Part shown: positions 7,721 to 16,362 of the stretch, in pieces
Position numbering within the stretch: the stretch's first letter is position 1
Layout: every line of letters begins with the position of its first letter
Origin: Oribacterium sp. oral taxon 102
GTDB taxonomy: Bacteria; Bacillota; Clostridia; Lachnospirales; Lachnospiraceae
DNA length: 64,000 nt
Direction: 5' to 3'
Assembly (NCBI RefSeq): GCF_013394775.1
Contig: NZ_JABXYT010000001.1
Location: forward strand, 1,192,501-1,256,500
The notes under the pieces: generated by a model
Told to the model about the DNA's origin: nothing
Databases searched by the model: none
The model's input: only the letters and a program-made list of their open reading frames with translations
Position numbers and translations under genes: made by a program

Positions 7721-9086
7721 GCTCAGAAAGATTGATATTGTCTGAAAAATACAAGGCATTTCTACGGTGCAATGCGCCGGTTGAGTTTCTTGAAGGTACT
7801 TAACTACCGCCGCGGGCAAAACGACGGTCGGGCTCTTCAAGTTCATCCTTAAGTGTGCGGAGAGCTCCAAGAAGCTGCACATCATAGCTGCAAAGGATAC
7901 AGGGACCGCGGAGAAGAACATCATCAACAAGGATTTGGGCATTCTGGATGATTTTGGCGTACTGACGGAGTACAACGGGAACGGCAGCAAAGATGATAAG
8001 ATTCCGCATATCGTGCTGCATGCTAAGGGTGGAGATAAAACCATCTATGTGCTTGGCTACGGAGATAAAAAGAAGTGGCAGAAAGCCCTCGGAGGTCAGT
8101 ACGGCTGCCTGTACATTGACGAGATCAACACGGCGGATATTGACTTCGTCCGTGAGGCAGCAATGCGCTGCGATTACCTCATGGCAACGCTGAACCCGGA
8201 TGATCCGTCGCTTCCCATCTATAAGGAGTACATCAACTGTTCCCGCCCGCTGCCGGAGTGGGAGAGTGAGACGCCGCAGGAGATCAAAGAGGAGCTGCAG
8301 GAGGAACCAAAGCCCGGCTGGGTGCATTGGTTCTTTTCTTTTGCCCACAATATAGCGCTGCCGAAGGAAAAGCTTGAGCAGATCATGCAGAATACACCGC
8401 GGGGCACGAAGATTTGGAAGAACAAGATCGAGGGGCTGCGGGGCAGGGCGACAGGGCTTGTGTTCCCGAACTTTGACCGGAAAAAGCATGTCGTAAGTGC
8501 AGAGTGGATACGGAAGGAGCTTCGGGCAGGAAGGACCAAATTCCGGAGGTTCACTGCGGGGCTTGATACGGCATACTCCAGCAAGTCGCCGGATACAATC
8601 GCCATGATGTTTCTCGGTATTACAACGGATCGGCGGCTCTTGGTGTTGTCTGAGAAGGTGTATAACAATGCGGATCTGTCGGAACCGATCGCGCCGAGCG
8701 ATACGGCTGTCAAATTTGTGAACTTTCTGGAGCAGTGCAGGAGTGACTGGGGATTCGCGAAGGATGTCTTCATAGACTGTGCCGATCAGGCGACGATCAC
8801 GGAGCTCCGGAAGTATAAGCGCCTGCATGGATGCTTGTATAGTTTCTATGACAGCTACAAAAAGGTAGCGATACTGGATCGGATCAAGCTGCAGCTTGGG
8901 TGGATCCAGCAGGGCTGCTATCTGGTGTCTGAGGGCTGTCCGGAGCATATCCGGGAGCTTGAAAGTTACAGCTGGCAGGAGGATAAGGACCTGCCGGAGG
9001 ACGGGCACGATCACACCGTAAACAGCTCACAGTACGGTTGGATACCATATAGGAGCATGATCGGATTTGAGGAGGAAAAGAGATGA
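7717..9086 (+). pseudogene. terminase large subunit, reading frame interrupted at 7801
   Basis: Packaging ATPase/nuclease. Translation from ATG 7717 gives 28 residues ending 'VEFLEGT' and meets TAA at 7801. From ACT at 7803 a different frame continues to 9086 with 'TTAAGKTTVG' (Walker A), 'LYIDEINTAD' (Walker B) and a C-terminal RNase-H-like nuclease with 'GLDTAYSSKSPD' and 'DCADQ'. Joining the two segments across the second ACT restores FLEGT-TAAGKTT, the usual P-loop of this family. The local sequence is ACT-TA-ACT. This is either a 5-nt insertion that kills the gene, an assembly error, or a site where the ribosome skips 5 nt. Everything else in the gene is intact. Confidence 0.85.
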
Positions 9087-9154
9087 CTGTATGGAAGCTT
9101 ACTTTACTGATGCTTTTGGCATTTATATATGCTGACAGGATCGGCAGGAGATAA
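9083..9154 (+). CDS. mini-ORF (23 aa), hydrophobic
   Basis: Starts ATGA over the terminase stop behind GAGGAGG, and ends 2 nt before the portal start. Sequence is one hydrophobic helix ('LTLLMLLAFIYA') with a basic end. The exact fit between two genes suggests translation coupling; the peptide itself may have no function. Confidence 0.4.
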   Translation: MTVWKLTLLMLLAFIYADRIGRR

Positions 9155-9156
9155 AC

Positions 9157-10764
9157 ATGGGATGGTTCAATGACATGGGAGAGAAGATAAAGCGAGGGCT
9201 TCGCAGCTGGCTGCAGATCATGCCGTCAAGCCCTTACAACATTCAGATTCAGGAACTTGCGGACTTTGAGCTTTCTGCGATTCGAAATCGAATCTGGTAT
9301 CGGGGAGACGGAAACGAACTGGAGCAGATGTATCGGCAGTGTCAGGAGTATGCAGACAAATACAAGTTCTGGGCGAGCCGCTGCACGCCTGGAATGGAGA
9401 TGCGTAAGATTCATACCGGTCTTCCTGCGCTGATGATAAAGACGCTGGCATCGATTACGTTGGCGGACATGAATGATTTTGACTTCGACAGAGAGGTACA
9501 AAGGCAGACATGGCAGGAGATCGAAGAGGAAAACCATTTCCGGAAGATGATGGATGAAGCGCTCCGGGATGTCCTTGTGGTCGGAGACGGTGTTTTCCGC
9601 ATTATCATGGACACGGAGGAGAGCGAGCATCCGATCATTGAGTGGATTCCGGGGGAACGCGTAGAGTATGTATATCGCTACGGCAGGCTGAAAGAAATCG
9701 TTATCAAGACGCCGTACCGCGACGGGCATGTGCTTTATGCGCATTACGGAAAAGGCTATATCCGCCATGAACTTTTCAAGGGAGACCAGCTTTCGGATAT
9801 CAAAACCTTTCCGGAGACGCAGGGGATCAGCGATTGGAGCTTCGACAAGGAGTTGATGCTGGCGACGCCGATTAAGATCTACGAGAACAGCAAATATCCC
9901 GGGCGGGGCGGCAGTATTTTTGATGGTAAGATCGATTCATTTGATGCACTGGACGAGGCGTGGTCGCAGTGGATGGACGCGCTTCGGGCGGGGAGAGCAA
10001 AGACCTATATTCCGGAGGCTTTCATGCCAAAGGATCCGGAGAATGGTTTGACATTGACGCCGAATACATTTGACAACCGTTTCATTGCGGGAGATGCCGA
10101 CATGGGAGAGAATGCCCGTAATGAAATCACCGTAGCACAGCCTGCCATCCCGCATGACAGCTATCTTGCGTCCTATGTTACGGCGCTGGATCTCTGCCTG
10201 CAGGGAATCATCAGCCCTTCGACACTCGGCATCGACGTAAAGAAGCTGGATAATGCGGAGGCGCAGCGGGAAAAGGAGAAGACCACACTCTATACGAGAG
10301 CGGCGATTGTAGAAGCATTGCAGGAGCAACTGCCCTTGCTGATTGAAGCCTGCATCAACGCAGAGCATGTCCTGCGAAGAGAGGCTCTGGAGGAAGTTAA
10401 GGTTACGATTCCGTTCGGAGAATATGCCAATCCGTCATTTGAAAGTCAAATCGAAACGCTTGCGAAAGCACGTCCCGGCGTCGCAATGATGAGCATCGAG
10501 GCGCAGGTAGAGGAGCTCTACGGAGACAGCAAGGACGAAGAATGGAAGCAAGAAGAGATTGGTCGCTTAAAGGCAGAGCAGGGCGTTATGGAAATGGATG
10601 ATCCGTCAATGGGAGCTGCGGCTATGGATCTGGCAGGAGGATTGCAGAATGAAGGTCAGGGTGATAAACCACCTGTACGGGATGAACCGGCAGGAATATC
10701 AGAGGCTGCTAAAGATAGCGGCGGAGCAGGTGCCATTCGGGATCTACGCTCTGGAAAAGAATGA
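9157..10764 (+). CDS. phage portal protein
   Basis: 535 residues, directly after the terminase. Typical portal features: an N-terminal 'IRNRIWYRGDGNELEQMY', a central crown/clip region, 'GDGVFRIIMD', and the C-terminal 'SPSTLGIDVKKLDNAEAQREKEK' helix seen in SPP1-type portals of Firmicutes phages. Forms the dodecameric DNA entry channel. An Asp/Gly-rich tail follows after about residue 480. Confidence 0.9.
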   Translation: MGWFNDMGEKIKRGLRSWLQIMPSSPYNIQIQELADFELSAIRNRIWYRGDGNELEQMYRQCQEYADKYKFWASRCTPGMEMRKIHTGLPALMIKTLASITLADMNDFDFDREVQRQTWQEIEEENHFRKMMDEALRDVLVVGDGVFRIIMDTEESEHPIIEWIPGERVEYVYRYGRLKEIVIKTPYRDGHVLYAHYGKGYIRHELFKGDQLSDIKTFPETQGISDWSFDKELMLATPIKIYENSKYPGRGGSIFDGKIDSFDALDEAWSQWMDALRAGRAKTYIPEAFMPKDPENGLTLTPNTFDNRFIAGDADMGENARNEITVAQPAIPHDSYLASYVTALDLCLQGIISPSTLGIDVKKLDNAEAQREKEKTTLYTRAAIVEALQEQLPLLIEACINAEHVLRREALEEVKVTIPFGEYANPSFESQIETLAKARPGVAMMSIEAQVEELYGDSKDEEWKQEEIGRLKAEQGVMEMDDPSMGAAAMDLAGGLQNEGQGDKPPVRDEPAGISEAAKDSGGAGAIRDLRSGKE

Positions 10765-10870
10765 GTATGCAGAGCTTCGTTGTGACCAGTGCAAGAGTAT
10801 GACAGAGCTGAAACGGCTCTCCAGAGGATTCCGGGCGCAGGGGTTTAAGGTGCATGCTAATGGCAAATGA
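10649..10870 (+). CDS. small phage protein overlapping the portal gene (73 aa)
   Basis: Starts at ATG 10649 behind AGGAGGA in a different frame from the portal gene, overlapping its last 116 nt. Contains a CxxC pair ('RCDQCKSM') that may bind zinc. Its end overlaps the minor capsid start. No family recognised. Confidence 0.55.
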   Translation: MKVRVINHLYGMNRQEYQRLLKIAAEQVPFGIYALEKNEYAELRCDQCKSMTELKRLSRGFRAQGFKVHANGK

Positions 10871-12359
10871 GTATGATCTGACAACAGCATTTGAGGAAAT
10901 TGAAAATGAGCTGATCGCTTCCATGATGCGAAATATGGCGCGGCATCGGGCGGAGGAGACCGAAGAGGGAATCCAGTGGAGTATGTGGCAGGCGGAGCAG
11001 CTGAGAGCGCTGGAGAAGTACCGCAGGAATAACCAGGAGCACTATGGCGCTGAATTTACCCGACTGAACAAGCAAATAGAAGAGCTGATCCGGCAATCGC
11101 GGAAGACAGGAGGGATGAAGCAGGAAATCAGGATTCTTCAGGCAATCCGAAAAGGCTTTAAGATACAGGGGCAAAATCAAACGCCTGCACATCGGGCGAT
11201 GTCCGCAGCTTTCTTCCGGCTGAATGAGCGCAAGCTAAACGCTCTGGTAGAAGCCACGACGCACGATATGCAGAAGGCGGAGACAGCAGTTCTGCGGATG
11301 GCAAACGACAAGTATCGAAAGATCATCTATAACGCTCAAGTCTACGCGAATACGGGAGCCGGAACGTATGAGAAAGCAGTGGACATGGCGACGAAGGACT
11401 TCCTCTCTGCCGGACTGAACTGCATAGAGTATGCAAATGGTGCAAGGCATCGGATATCGGACTATGCAGAAATGGCGATTCGGACGGCATCAAAGCGGGC
11501 ATACCTGCAAGGAGAAGGCGAGAAGCGGCAGGAGTGGGGCATATCCACGGTGATCATCAACAAGCGGAGCGGCGCCTGCCCGCTATGCGCTCCGTTCGTC
11601 GGTAAGGTGATGATTGATGATGTATGGTCGGGAGGAGGTAAAAATGATGGTAAATATCCGTTGCTGTCCAGTGCGATAGCTGCGGGTCTTTACCATCCAT
11701 AGCCGCGCTGTAAAGATAGCCATACGACATACTTTCCCGGAATTTCCACAGCGGATGACACCTGGACGAAAGAGGAGCTGCGGCAAGTCGGTGCAGACTA
11801 CCTGATCGAACAGAAGCAGGCGAACGCAAAGCGGCAGGCGGAGCGCTTCGGGAGGCTTGCCCAGTATTCTCTGGATCCGGAGAATAAGCGGATGTATGGG
11901 GCGAGAGCGGAGCAGTGGAAAAAGATTGCAGGAGAGGATAAAAACGGTATAATCGGGGAGAAAAATATCAGTGGGGTACCCGAAGTGCACACGATTGGGA
12001 GGATTGATAAAGCAATATACAGCTGTATCACGGAGGATATCGTTACGGATGAGGTGATTATTACAGATAATCAGATTCAGCACATTAAGGAAAGACACCC
12101 TCAAGATTATCAAAACATTCTTGACAAAGTGAAAGATGTTATATCGAGCCCAGAATACATTATATATGATAGCCATCCTAATACAGGGCTTGTAATTGGT
12201 AATGTTTTTGAAAATGGGGAGGCAGCACAAGTTGTTTTAAGGATAGTGACATCAGCGGATGAACAAGGGTATAAAAATTCAATTATTTCATGCTGGAAAA
12301 TTAGTGCCAAAAGACTTCAAAATTACTTGAGGAATAAGCTGGTTCTTTACAAAAAGTAA
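10860..12359 (+). pseudogene. minor capsid protein with C-terminal PBECR2 nuclease domain; in-frame TAG at 11700
   Basis: Start at ATG 10860 (AAGGTG upstream) or 10854. One frame of about 500 codons is open except for TAG at 11700-11702. The first 280 residues are a minor capsid (phage_min_cap2) protein ending '...IAAGLYHP', and translation after the stop resumes 'PRCKDSHTTYFPGISTADD', the conserved continuation. The last 110 residues ('VIITDNQIQHIKERHP', 'YKNSIISCWKISAKRL', 'YLRNKLVLYKK') match the PBECR2 domain, a BECR-fold nuclease often fused to phage head proteins and thought to be delivered with DNA. The local sequence CCA-TAG-CCG would give the expected HP-R if one Pro codon is skipped to the next. 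Could be mutation, assembly error, readthrough or a short ribosomal hop. Confidence 0.8.
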
Positions 12360-12398
12360 TAGTCGATGTATATTAAAGGTGCAATAATACAACTATCC

Positions 12399-12811
12399 GA
12401 GGTGGTAAATTTCGTTGCAACCACACACCCTATGGGTCAAAAGAGATGCAGGAGCGGCGACGCCTGCCGGATAGCTGTATTTTGTGTTTATGAGTGAGAA
12501 GTATTTGGCAATGGGCAAAAATGCAAAGGAAAAAGCCTTTTGAGGTGAAAAATGCGTCTTCATGCGCCGCATGCTTCGGCAATGGGCAAAAGAGATGCTG
12601 GGAGTGACGCTCCAGCCAGAGGCTTTTCCCGATGCTTGCAGAGGGGGGGGGAAGAAGCTGTTTGAGGTGGTAAATTTCGTAGCGACCACACGCCGACGGT
12701 ATTGACAGGGGAAACCCGAGAGATGCAGGAGAATGCTACGCCTGCCAAATAACTCTTTCTCTTACGAATGACAGTATCTACACCACCAGTTATTTGTCTG
12801 GTGGTATTTTT
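12399..12811 (+). ncRNA. candidate structured RNA with three related hairpin units and a terminator
   Basis: A 475-nt gap between genes. The sequence GAGGTGGTAAATTTCGT occurs at 12399 and 12664, each able to fold GTGGT with ACCAC. Three hairpins follow a common AGAGAT: GCAGG...CCTGC at 12448-12467, GCTGG...CCAGC at 12597-12616, GCAGG...CCTGC at 12725-12745. The A/T swap is matched on both arms (compensatory change), which supports an RNA structure. GGCAATGGGCAAAA recurs at 12507 and 12578. Ends in a strong intrinsic terminator. No known class recognised. No convincing promoter located, so it may be a 3' UTR product of the capsid operon. Confidence 0.55.
12782..12811 (+). terminator. intrinsic terminator of the candidate RNA
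   Basis: Stem ACCACCAG / CTGGTGGT with loop TTATTTGT, followed by ATTTTT. Lies 11 nt before the ribosome-binding site of the next gene. Confidence 0.85.
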
Positions 12812-12834
12812 ATACCCATTTGGAGGTGAACGCA

Positions 12835-13152
12835 TTGGAAGAGTTCAAGGTGATTTACAGGATTTTACGCATCCTTCAGAAGGCGATGGATGTGGATGAA
12901 TTCGATCAGGGGATGATAAGTCCTACAGCGCTGGGATTGTCACAGCAAAAGTGGAGCCGGATTATGCGAATGCTGCTCCGGAATGATTACATTACCGGGG
13001 CGGATACATGGGAATCATTTGACTGTCCGTATCCGAAGGTCAAGCTGACAAGACCGGAAATTACTTTGAAGGGGCTGGAATATCTGGAAGATAACAGCCT
13101 GATGAAAAAGGCTGCAGGAATAGCTAAGGGCGTTATTGATATCGTCACATGA
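12835..13152 (+). CDS. YjcQ-family phage protein
   Basis: 105 residues from TTG 12835 behind GGAGGTG at 12822-12828. 'FKVIYRILRILQKAMDVDEF', 'ALGLSQQKWSRIMRMLLRNDYI' and 'PEITLKGLEYLEDNSLMKKA' are the three blocks of the YjcQ family, a small winged-helix-like protein common in Firmicutes prophages; function unknown. Confidence 0.75.
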   Translation: MEEFKVIYRILRILQKAMDVDEFDQGMISPTALGLSQQKWSRIMRMLLRNDYITGADTWESFDCPYPKVKLTRPEITLKGLEYLEDNSLMKKAAGIAKGVIDIVT

Positions 13153-13162
13153 GGAGGCGCGC

Positions 13163-13324
13163 ATGAAGATCAGGGCATTGATGGACTTCTATGACCGTGA
13201 AGCCGGCCTTGTACTTAGAGAGACTGACGATGAGTTTATGGTCAGCGAAGCAAGAGGCATGGAGCTGATTGAAAAGAGGTTCGCAGAGGAGATTTTAGAG
13301 CCTAAGTCTCAGAAGCGGAGATAG
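13163..13324 (+). CDS. small phage head-region protein (53 aa)
   Basis: ATG 13163 follows GAGGAGG. 'MKIRALMDFYDREAGLVLRE' and 'FMVSEARGMELIEK' resemble the short KOW/SH3-like proteins often found near head genes in Firmicutes phages. Function unknown. Confidence 0.55.
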   Translation: MKIRALMDFYDREAGLVLRETDDEFMVSEARGMELIEKRFAEEILEPKSQKRR

Positions 13325-13377
13325 GGAGGCAGAGTGTGGACAATCGAATCGAAGGAGATACACAATCTATGAATGTA

Positions 13378-13409
13378 AAGCATCGTCCATTAGGATGGTG
13401 CTTTTATTA
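13378..13409 (+). terminator. intrinsic terminator before the scaffold gene
   Basis: Stem AAGCATCGTCC / GGATGGTGCTT (11 bp with G-U pairs), loop ATTA, then TTATTAT. The following 90 nt hold a second hairpin (CCCGG...CCGGG, 13430-13444) in the leader of the scaffold gene. Confidence 0.65.
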
Positions 13410-13498
13410 TGCCCGAAGGCGTAAAACTACCCGGAGACACCGGGCTACCAACTGGGAAACCAATCATGTGAGACACACGTAAAACGGGAGGTAAAGAA

Positions 13499-14092
13499 AT
13501 GGCAGAAAGCACACAGAATCAGCAGACACAGCAGCAGAGCACAGAGGGACAGCAGCAGGGAGCTGCGACCGGCTCACAGGCTCAGCAGAGCTTCAGCTTT
13601 GACTATGAGAAGCTTGCGCAGATCATCAACGGCAGAACTTCTACAGCAGAGGACTCGGCGCTGAAAGGGTATTTCAAGCAGCAGGGGCTTTCTCAGCAGG
13701 AGGTAGAGCAGGCGATCGCGTCATTTAAGCAGCAGAAGGCGGCAAGCACACCGGATGTCTCGGCGATGCAGGCGCAGCTGACGGAGGCACAGGAGCAGAC
13801 AAAGAGGGCGCAGATCGAAAGTGCGGCAACGGTGCAGGCGGTAGGGCTCGGCATTGACGCAAAGACGATCCCTTATGTCCTGAAGATGGCAGATCTCAGT
13901 CAGGCGGTCGGCACTGATGGGAAGATCAATGCAGAGGCTGTGAAGAATGCGATTACGAAGGTGCTGGAGGACGTGCCGGCGCTGAAGCCCTCCAATGCGC
14001 AGAGCAGCGGCTTTGTGCAGGTAGGGGCCGCAGGAGCCGGAGAGCAGCAGAAGGCAAACGAGGATGCCCTGAAAAAGGCATTCGGACTGTAA
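13499..14092 (+). CDS. phage capsid scaffolding protein
   Basis: 197 residues directly before the major capsid gene, with GGGAGG before the ATG. Gln/Thr-rich start, central helical part ('MQAQLTEAQEQTKRAQIE', coiled coil), and a C-terminal basic helix 'NEDALKKAFGL' of the type that binds capsid in scaffolds. Belongs with DUF4355/GP20-like scaffolds by position and shape. It would assemble inside the procapsid and be removed. Confidence 0.75.
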   Translation: MAESTQNQQTQQQSTEGQQQGAATGSQAQQSFSFDYEKLAQIINGRTSTAEDSALKGYFKQQGLSQQEVEQAIASFKQQKAASTPDVSAMQAQLTEAQEQTKRAQIESAATVQAVGLGIDAKTIPYVLKMADLSQAVGTDGKINAEAVKNAITKVLEDVPALKPSNAQSSGFVQVGAAGAGEQQKANEDALKKAFGL

Positions 14093-14109
14093 GAAAGAGG
14101 TAAAAAAGT

Positions 14110-14997
14110 ATGGCAGTTTATAATTATGCAGAAGCATTTACGAATCTGCTCGATCAGAAGTATGCGAAGGAGCTCTGCTCCGATGCGCTGACGAAGAGTA
14201 ATCTTGGCGTGACGTTCCTGAATGCGCAGACGATCAAGCTTCCGAAGATGACGGTATCCGGTTACAAGGATCACGCGAGAACGCCGGGCTTTAACGCCGG
14301 AACACTCACCAATGACTGGGAGCCGAAGAAGCTCACGCACGATCGTGACATTGAGTTCTTCGTGGACCCGATGGATATCGATGAGACGAATCTCACGCTC
14401 TCTGTGGCGAATATCCAGAACACCTTCGAGACGGAGCAGGCGATCCCGGAGAAGGATTCTTACCGCTTCTCGAAGCTGCACGCAGAGCTTACGACATTTA
14501 ACGGGCGGATCGATACGACGGCACTTACCGCGCAGACCTTCCTCGCAGCATTTGACGAGGAGATGGCACGGATGGACGAGGCGGCAGTCCCGGAGGAGGG
14601 AAGGGTGCTTTACGTCACGCCGAGCATGAACAAGATCGTCAAGCAGGCGGAGGGGATTCAGCGGCAGATCATGGTATCCGGCGGAGCCGCGACAATTAAC
14701 AGGACAGTCCACAGCATCGATAATGTCGCAATCAAGATGGTGCCGGCCGCCCGGATGAAGACGAAGTACAACTTCACGGATGGCTGCGTTGCAGATCCTG
14801 CAGCGAAGCAGATCAACTTCATTCTGCTGCATCCGTCCTGCGTAGTTTGCCGTGATAAGTACAGCTATATCAAGCTGTTCACGCCGGGGACGGATTCCCG
14901 GACGGCGGACGGATACCTGTACCAGAATCGGAACTATGGGGATCTGTTCCTGCTGGAGAAGAAGGTTGCGGGCTGCGCGATGAATGTGGAGGCATAA
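14110..14997 (+). CDS. phage major capsid protein
   Basis: 295 residues, directly after the scaffold. 'VYNYAEAFTNLLDQKYAKEL' start, 'KLPKMTVSGYKDHARTPGF', and the C-terminal 'DGYLYQNRNYGDLFLLEKKV' strand match HK97-fold capsid proteins of Clostridia siphophages. Forms the icosahedral shell. Confidence 0.85.
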   Translation: MAVYNYAEAFTNLLDQKYAKELCSDALTKSNLGVTFLNAQTIKLPKMTVSGYKDHARTPGFNAGTLTNDWEPKKLTHDRDIEFFVDPMDIDETNLTLSVANIQNTFETEQAIPEKDSYRFSKLHAELTTFNGRIDTTALTAQTFLAAFDEEMARMDEAAVPEEGRVLYVTPSMNKIVKQAEGIQRQIMVSGGAATINRTVHSIDNVAIKMVPAARMKTKYNFTDGCVADPAAKQINFILLHPSCVVCRDKYSYIKLFTPGTDSRTADGYLYQNRNYGDLFLLEKKVAGCAMNVEA

Positions 14998-14999
14998 AT

Positions 15000-15254
15000 A
15001 TGAGAGCGGTAAAAGGAAATAAGGTATATACCATTGACGAGAGTCAGAAGTCACACTATCAGGATGCGGGCTTCGATATCGTGGGTGACGATGGGGAAAT
15101 TGTTGCCTACGGAAAAGGGAAGACCGTACCCTACGATGAGTACGAAGCTCTGAAGGCAGAGAATGAAGCCCTGAAGGAACAGCTTGCAAAGGCGGAGGAT
15201 GTGCCGAAGCCGGAGAAAAGCGGGAAGGGCACCGACAAGAAAGCGGAGGCTTAA
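15000..15254 (+). CDS. small head protein with coiled coil (84 aa)
   Basis: Starts 2 nt after the capsid stop. N-terminal beta-rich part ('VKGNKVYTIDESQKSHYQDA'), then heptads 'EALKAENEALKEQLAKAE' and a Lys/Glu-rich tail. Probably a capsid decoration or connector helper; not assigned to a family. Confidence 0.6.
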   Translation: MRAVKGNKVYTIDESQKSHYQDAGFDIVGDDGEIVAYGKGKTVPYDEYEALKAENEALKEQLAKAEDVPKPEKSGKGTDKKAEA

Positions 15255-15255
15255 G

Positions 15256-15639
15256 ATGGGATATGCGCCATATATCACGAAAGAGCGTTTTCTGGGACTG
15301 TATGGCGGCGTGATTCCGGAAGAGGATGTGGAGAATGCACTGCGGAAGGCGAGCAGGCATATCGATTCCCTGACTTACAACAGGATTGTGGGTCAGGGAT
15401 TTTTCCATCTGTCGGAATTTCAGCGGGATGTCATTCAGGAGGTCACGGCAGAGCTTGCGATCTTTGAGCATGAGAATGCTGATCTGATTGAATCTATGCT
15501 GAGCGGATACAGTCTGAACGGCGCTTCCGTGCAGTTTGGGCAGAGCTGGAACGTATTTGCAGATAAGGGGATCGCGATGCCCAGATCTTTGTATGCTCTG
15601 CTCTGTCAGACGGGACTCTGCTGCCGGCTTGCGAGGTGA
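15256..15639 (+). CDS. head-tail connector (gp6/gp15-like adaptor)
   Basis: 127 residues from ATG 15256. The all-helical sequence 'ALRKASRHIDSLTYNRI', then 'FQRDVIQEVTAELAIFEHE', resembles the SPP1 gp15/HK97 gp6 adaptor fold that sits under the portal. Position after the capsid gene agrees. Confidence 0.65.
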   Translation: MGYAPYITKERFLGLYGGVIPEEDVENALRKASRHIDSLTYNRIVGQGFFHLSEFQRDVIQEVTAELAIFEHENADLIESMLSGYSLNGASVQFGQSWNVFADKGIAMPRSLYALLCQTGLCCRLAR

Positions 15640-15643
15640 TGCC

Positions 15644-15982
15644 ATGAAATATCCATGCTTAGTGCCAAAACAGCTCTGCAAGGTGCCGATCAAGGTGTAT
15701 CTGGAATCTGAGGAGCTCACCAATCTCGGGGAACCGAAGTACAGCCTCAATCTGGAGCTGCTCTGCAACTGGCAGGATAGCGCGAAAACGATCCTCACGG
15801 CAGAGAAGAAGCTGGTGGAGATCACCGGGACTGCAATGTTCCCGGGGGATATCGCGCCGGATGTCCCGACGCTCTCCGGGGGATCCGTCACGGTCTTCGG
15901 GGAGATCCGCCGGATTGCCGCCGGGATGAAAGCACGAAACCCGGACGGCACAGTGAATTTCTGCAAGCTGGAGGTGGTGTGA
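15644..15982 (+). CDS. head completion (stopper-like) protein
   Basis: 112 residues from ATG 15644, whose upstream TGATGCC overlaps the connector end. Beta-rich, with 'TAEKKLVEITGTAMFPGDIAP' and 'GSVTVFGEIRRIAAGMKARNP', as in SPP1 gp16-like stoppers. Position second after the capsid supports this. Confidence 0.6.
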   Translation: MKYPCLVPKQLCKVPIKVYLESEELTNLGEPKYSLNLELLCNWQDSAKTILTAEKKLVEITGTAMFPGDIAPDVPTLSGGSVTVFGEIRRIAAGMKARNPDGTVNFCKLEVV

Positions 15983-16362
15983 TGCGGGTGAACTCCACGG
16001 TGAAGATGGACTGGGGCAGGATCAGAGAGCTTACGGGAGCTGCGGTGGCTGCGCTGGAGCATACGGGAGAAGTGCTGCACGACGAAGTAGCAAATTCACA
16101 AAAAGTTCCGATGGAAACGGGAGCACTTAACGGAGAACAGTTTTTTGTTGACACATCGGCATCGGAAACGGGGACCGTAACTTTAGTCCATGATACCCCT
16201 TATGCCCGGCGGCTCTATTATCACCCGGAATACCATTTCAATAAAGAATTCCATGCTGATGCGCAGGGCGAATGGTACAAGGACTGGCTCCCCGGTGGCA
16301 GCAAGGCAGACTTTGCGCAGAAGACTTTCAAGAAATCTTACAAGCAGAACGGAGGACTGTGA
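15982..16362 (+). CDS. minor capsid / HK97 gp10-like protein
   Basis: 126 residues from ATG 15982 after GAGGTGG. 'VPMETGALNGEQFFVDTSAS' and 'TPYARRLYYHPEYHF' are hallmarks of Minor_capsid_2 / HK97 gp10-like proteins at the head-tail joint. The stop overlaps the next start. Confidence 0.7.
   Translation: MRVNSTVKMDWGRIRELTGAAVAALEHTGEVLHDEVANSQKVPMETGALNGEQFFVDTSASETGTVTLVHDTPYARRLYYHPEYHFNKEFHADAQGEWYKDWLPGGSKADFAQKTFKKSYKQNGGL

Noticed and set aside
7794-7810. Ordinary -1 programmed frameshift in the terminase large subunit
   Set aside because: There is no slippery heptamer, and the product would insert extra residues in the Walker A loop; left as a weaker alternative.
12399-12745. Possible diversity-generating template/variable repeat pair
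   Set aside because: No reverse transcriptase nearby, and differences between copies are not limited to adenine positions.
13410-13498. Riboswitch in the leader of the scaffold gene
   Set aside because: Only a short CCCGG/CCGGG hairpin and a terminator remnant are visible; no known aptamer features.
13900-16080. 726-codon open frame on the minus strand over capsid and connector genes
   Set aside because: Antisense to several supported structural genes and without recognisable motifs.
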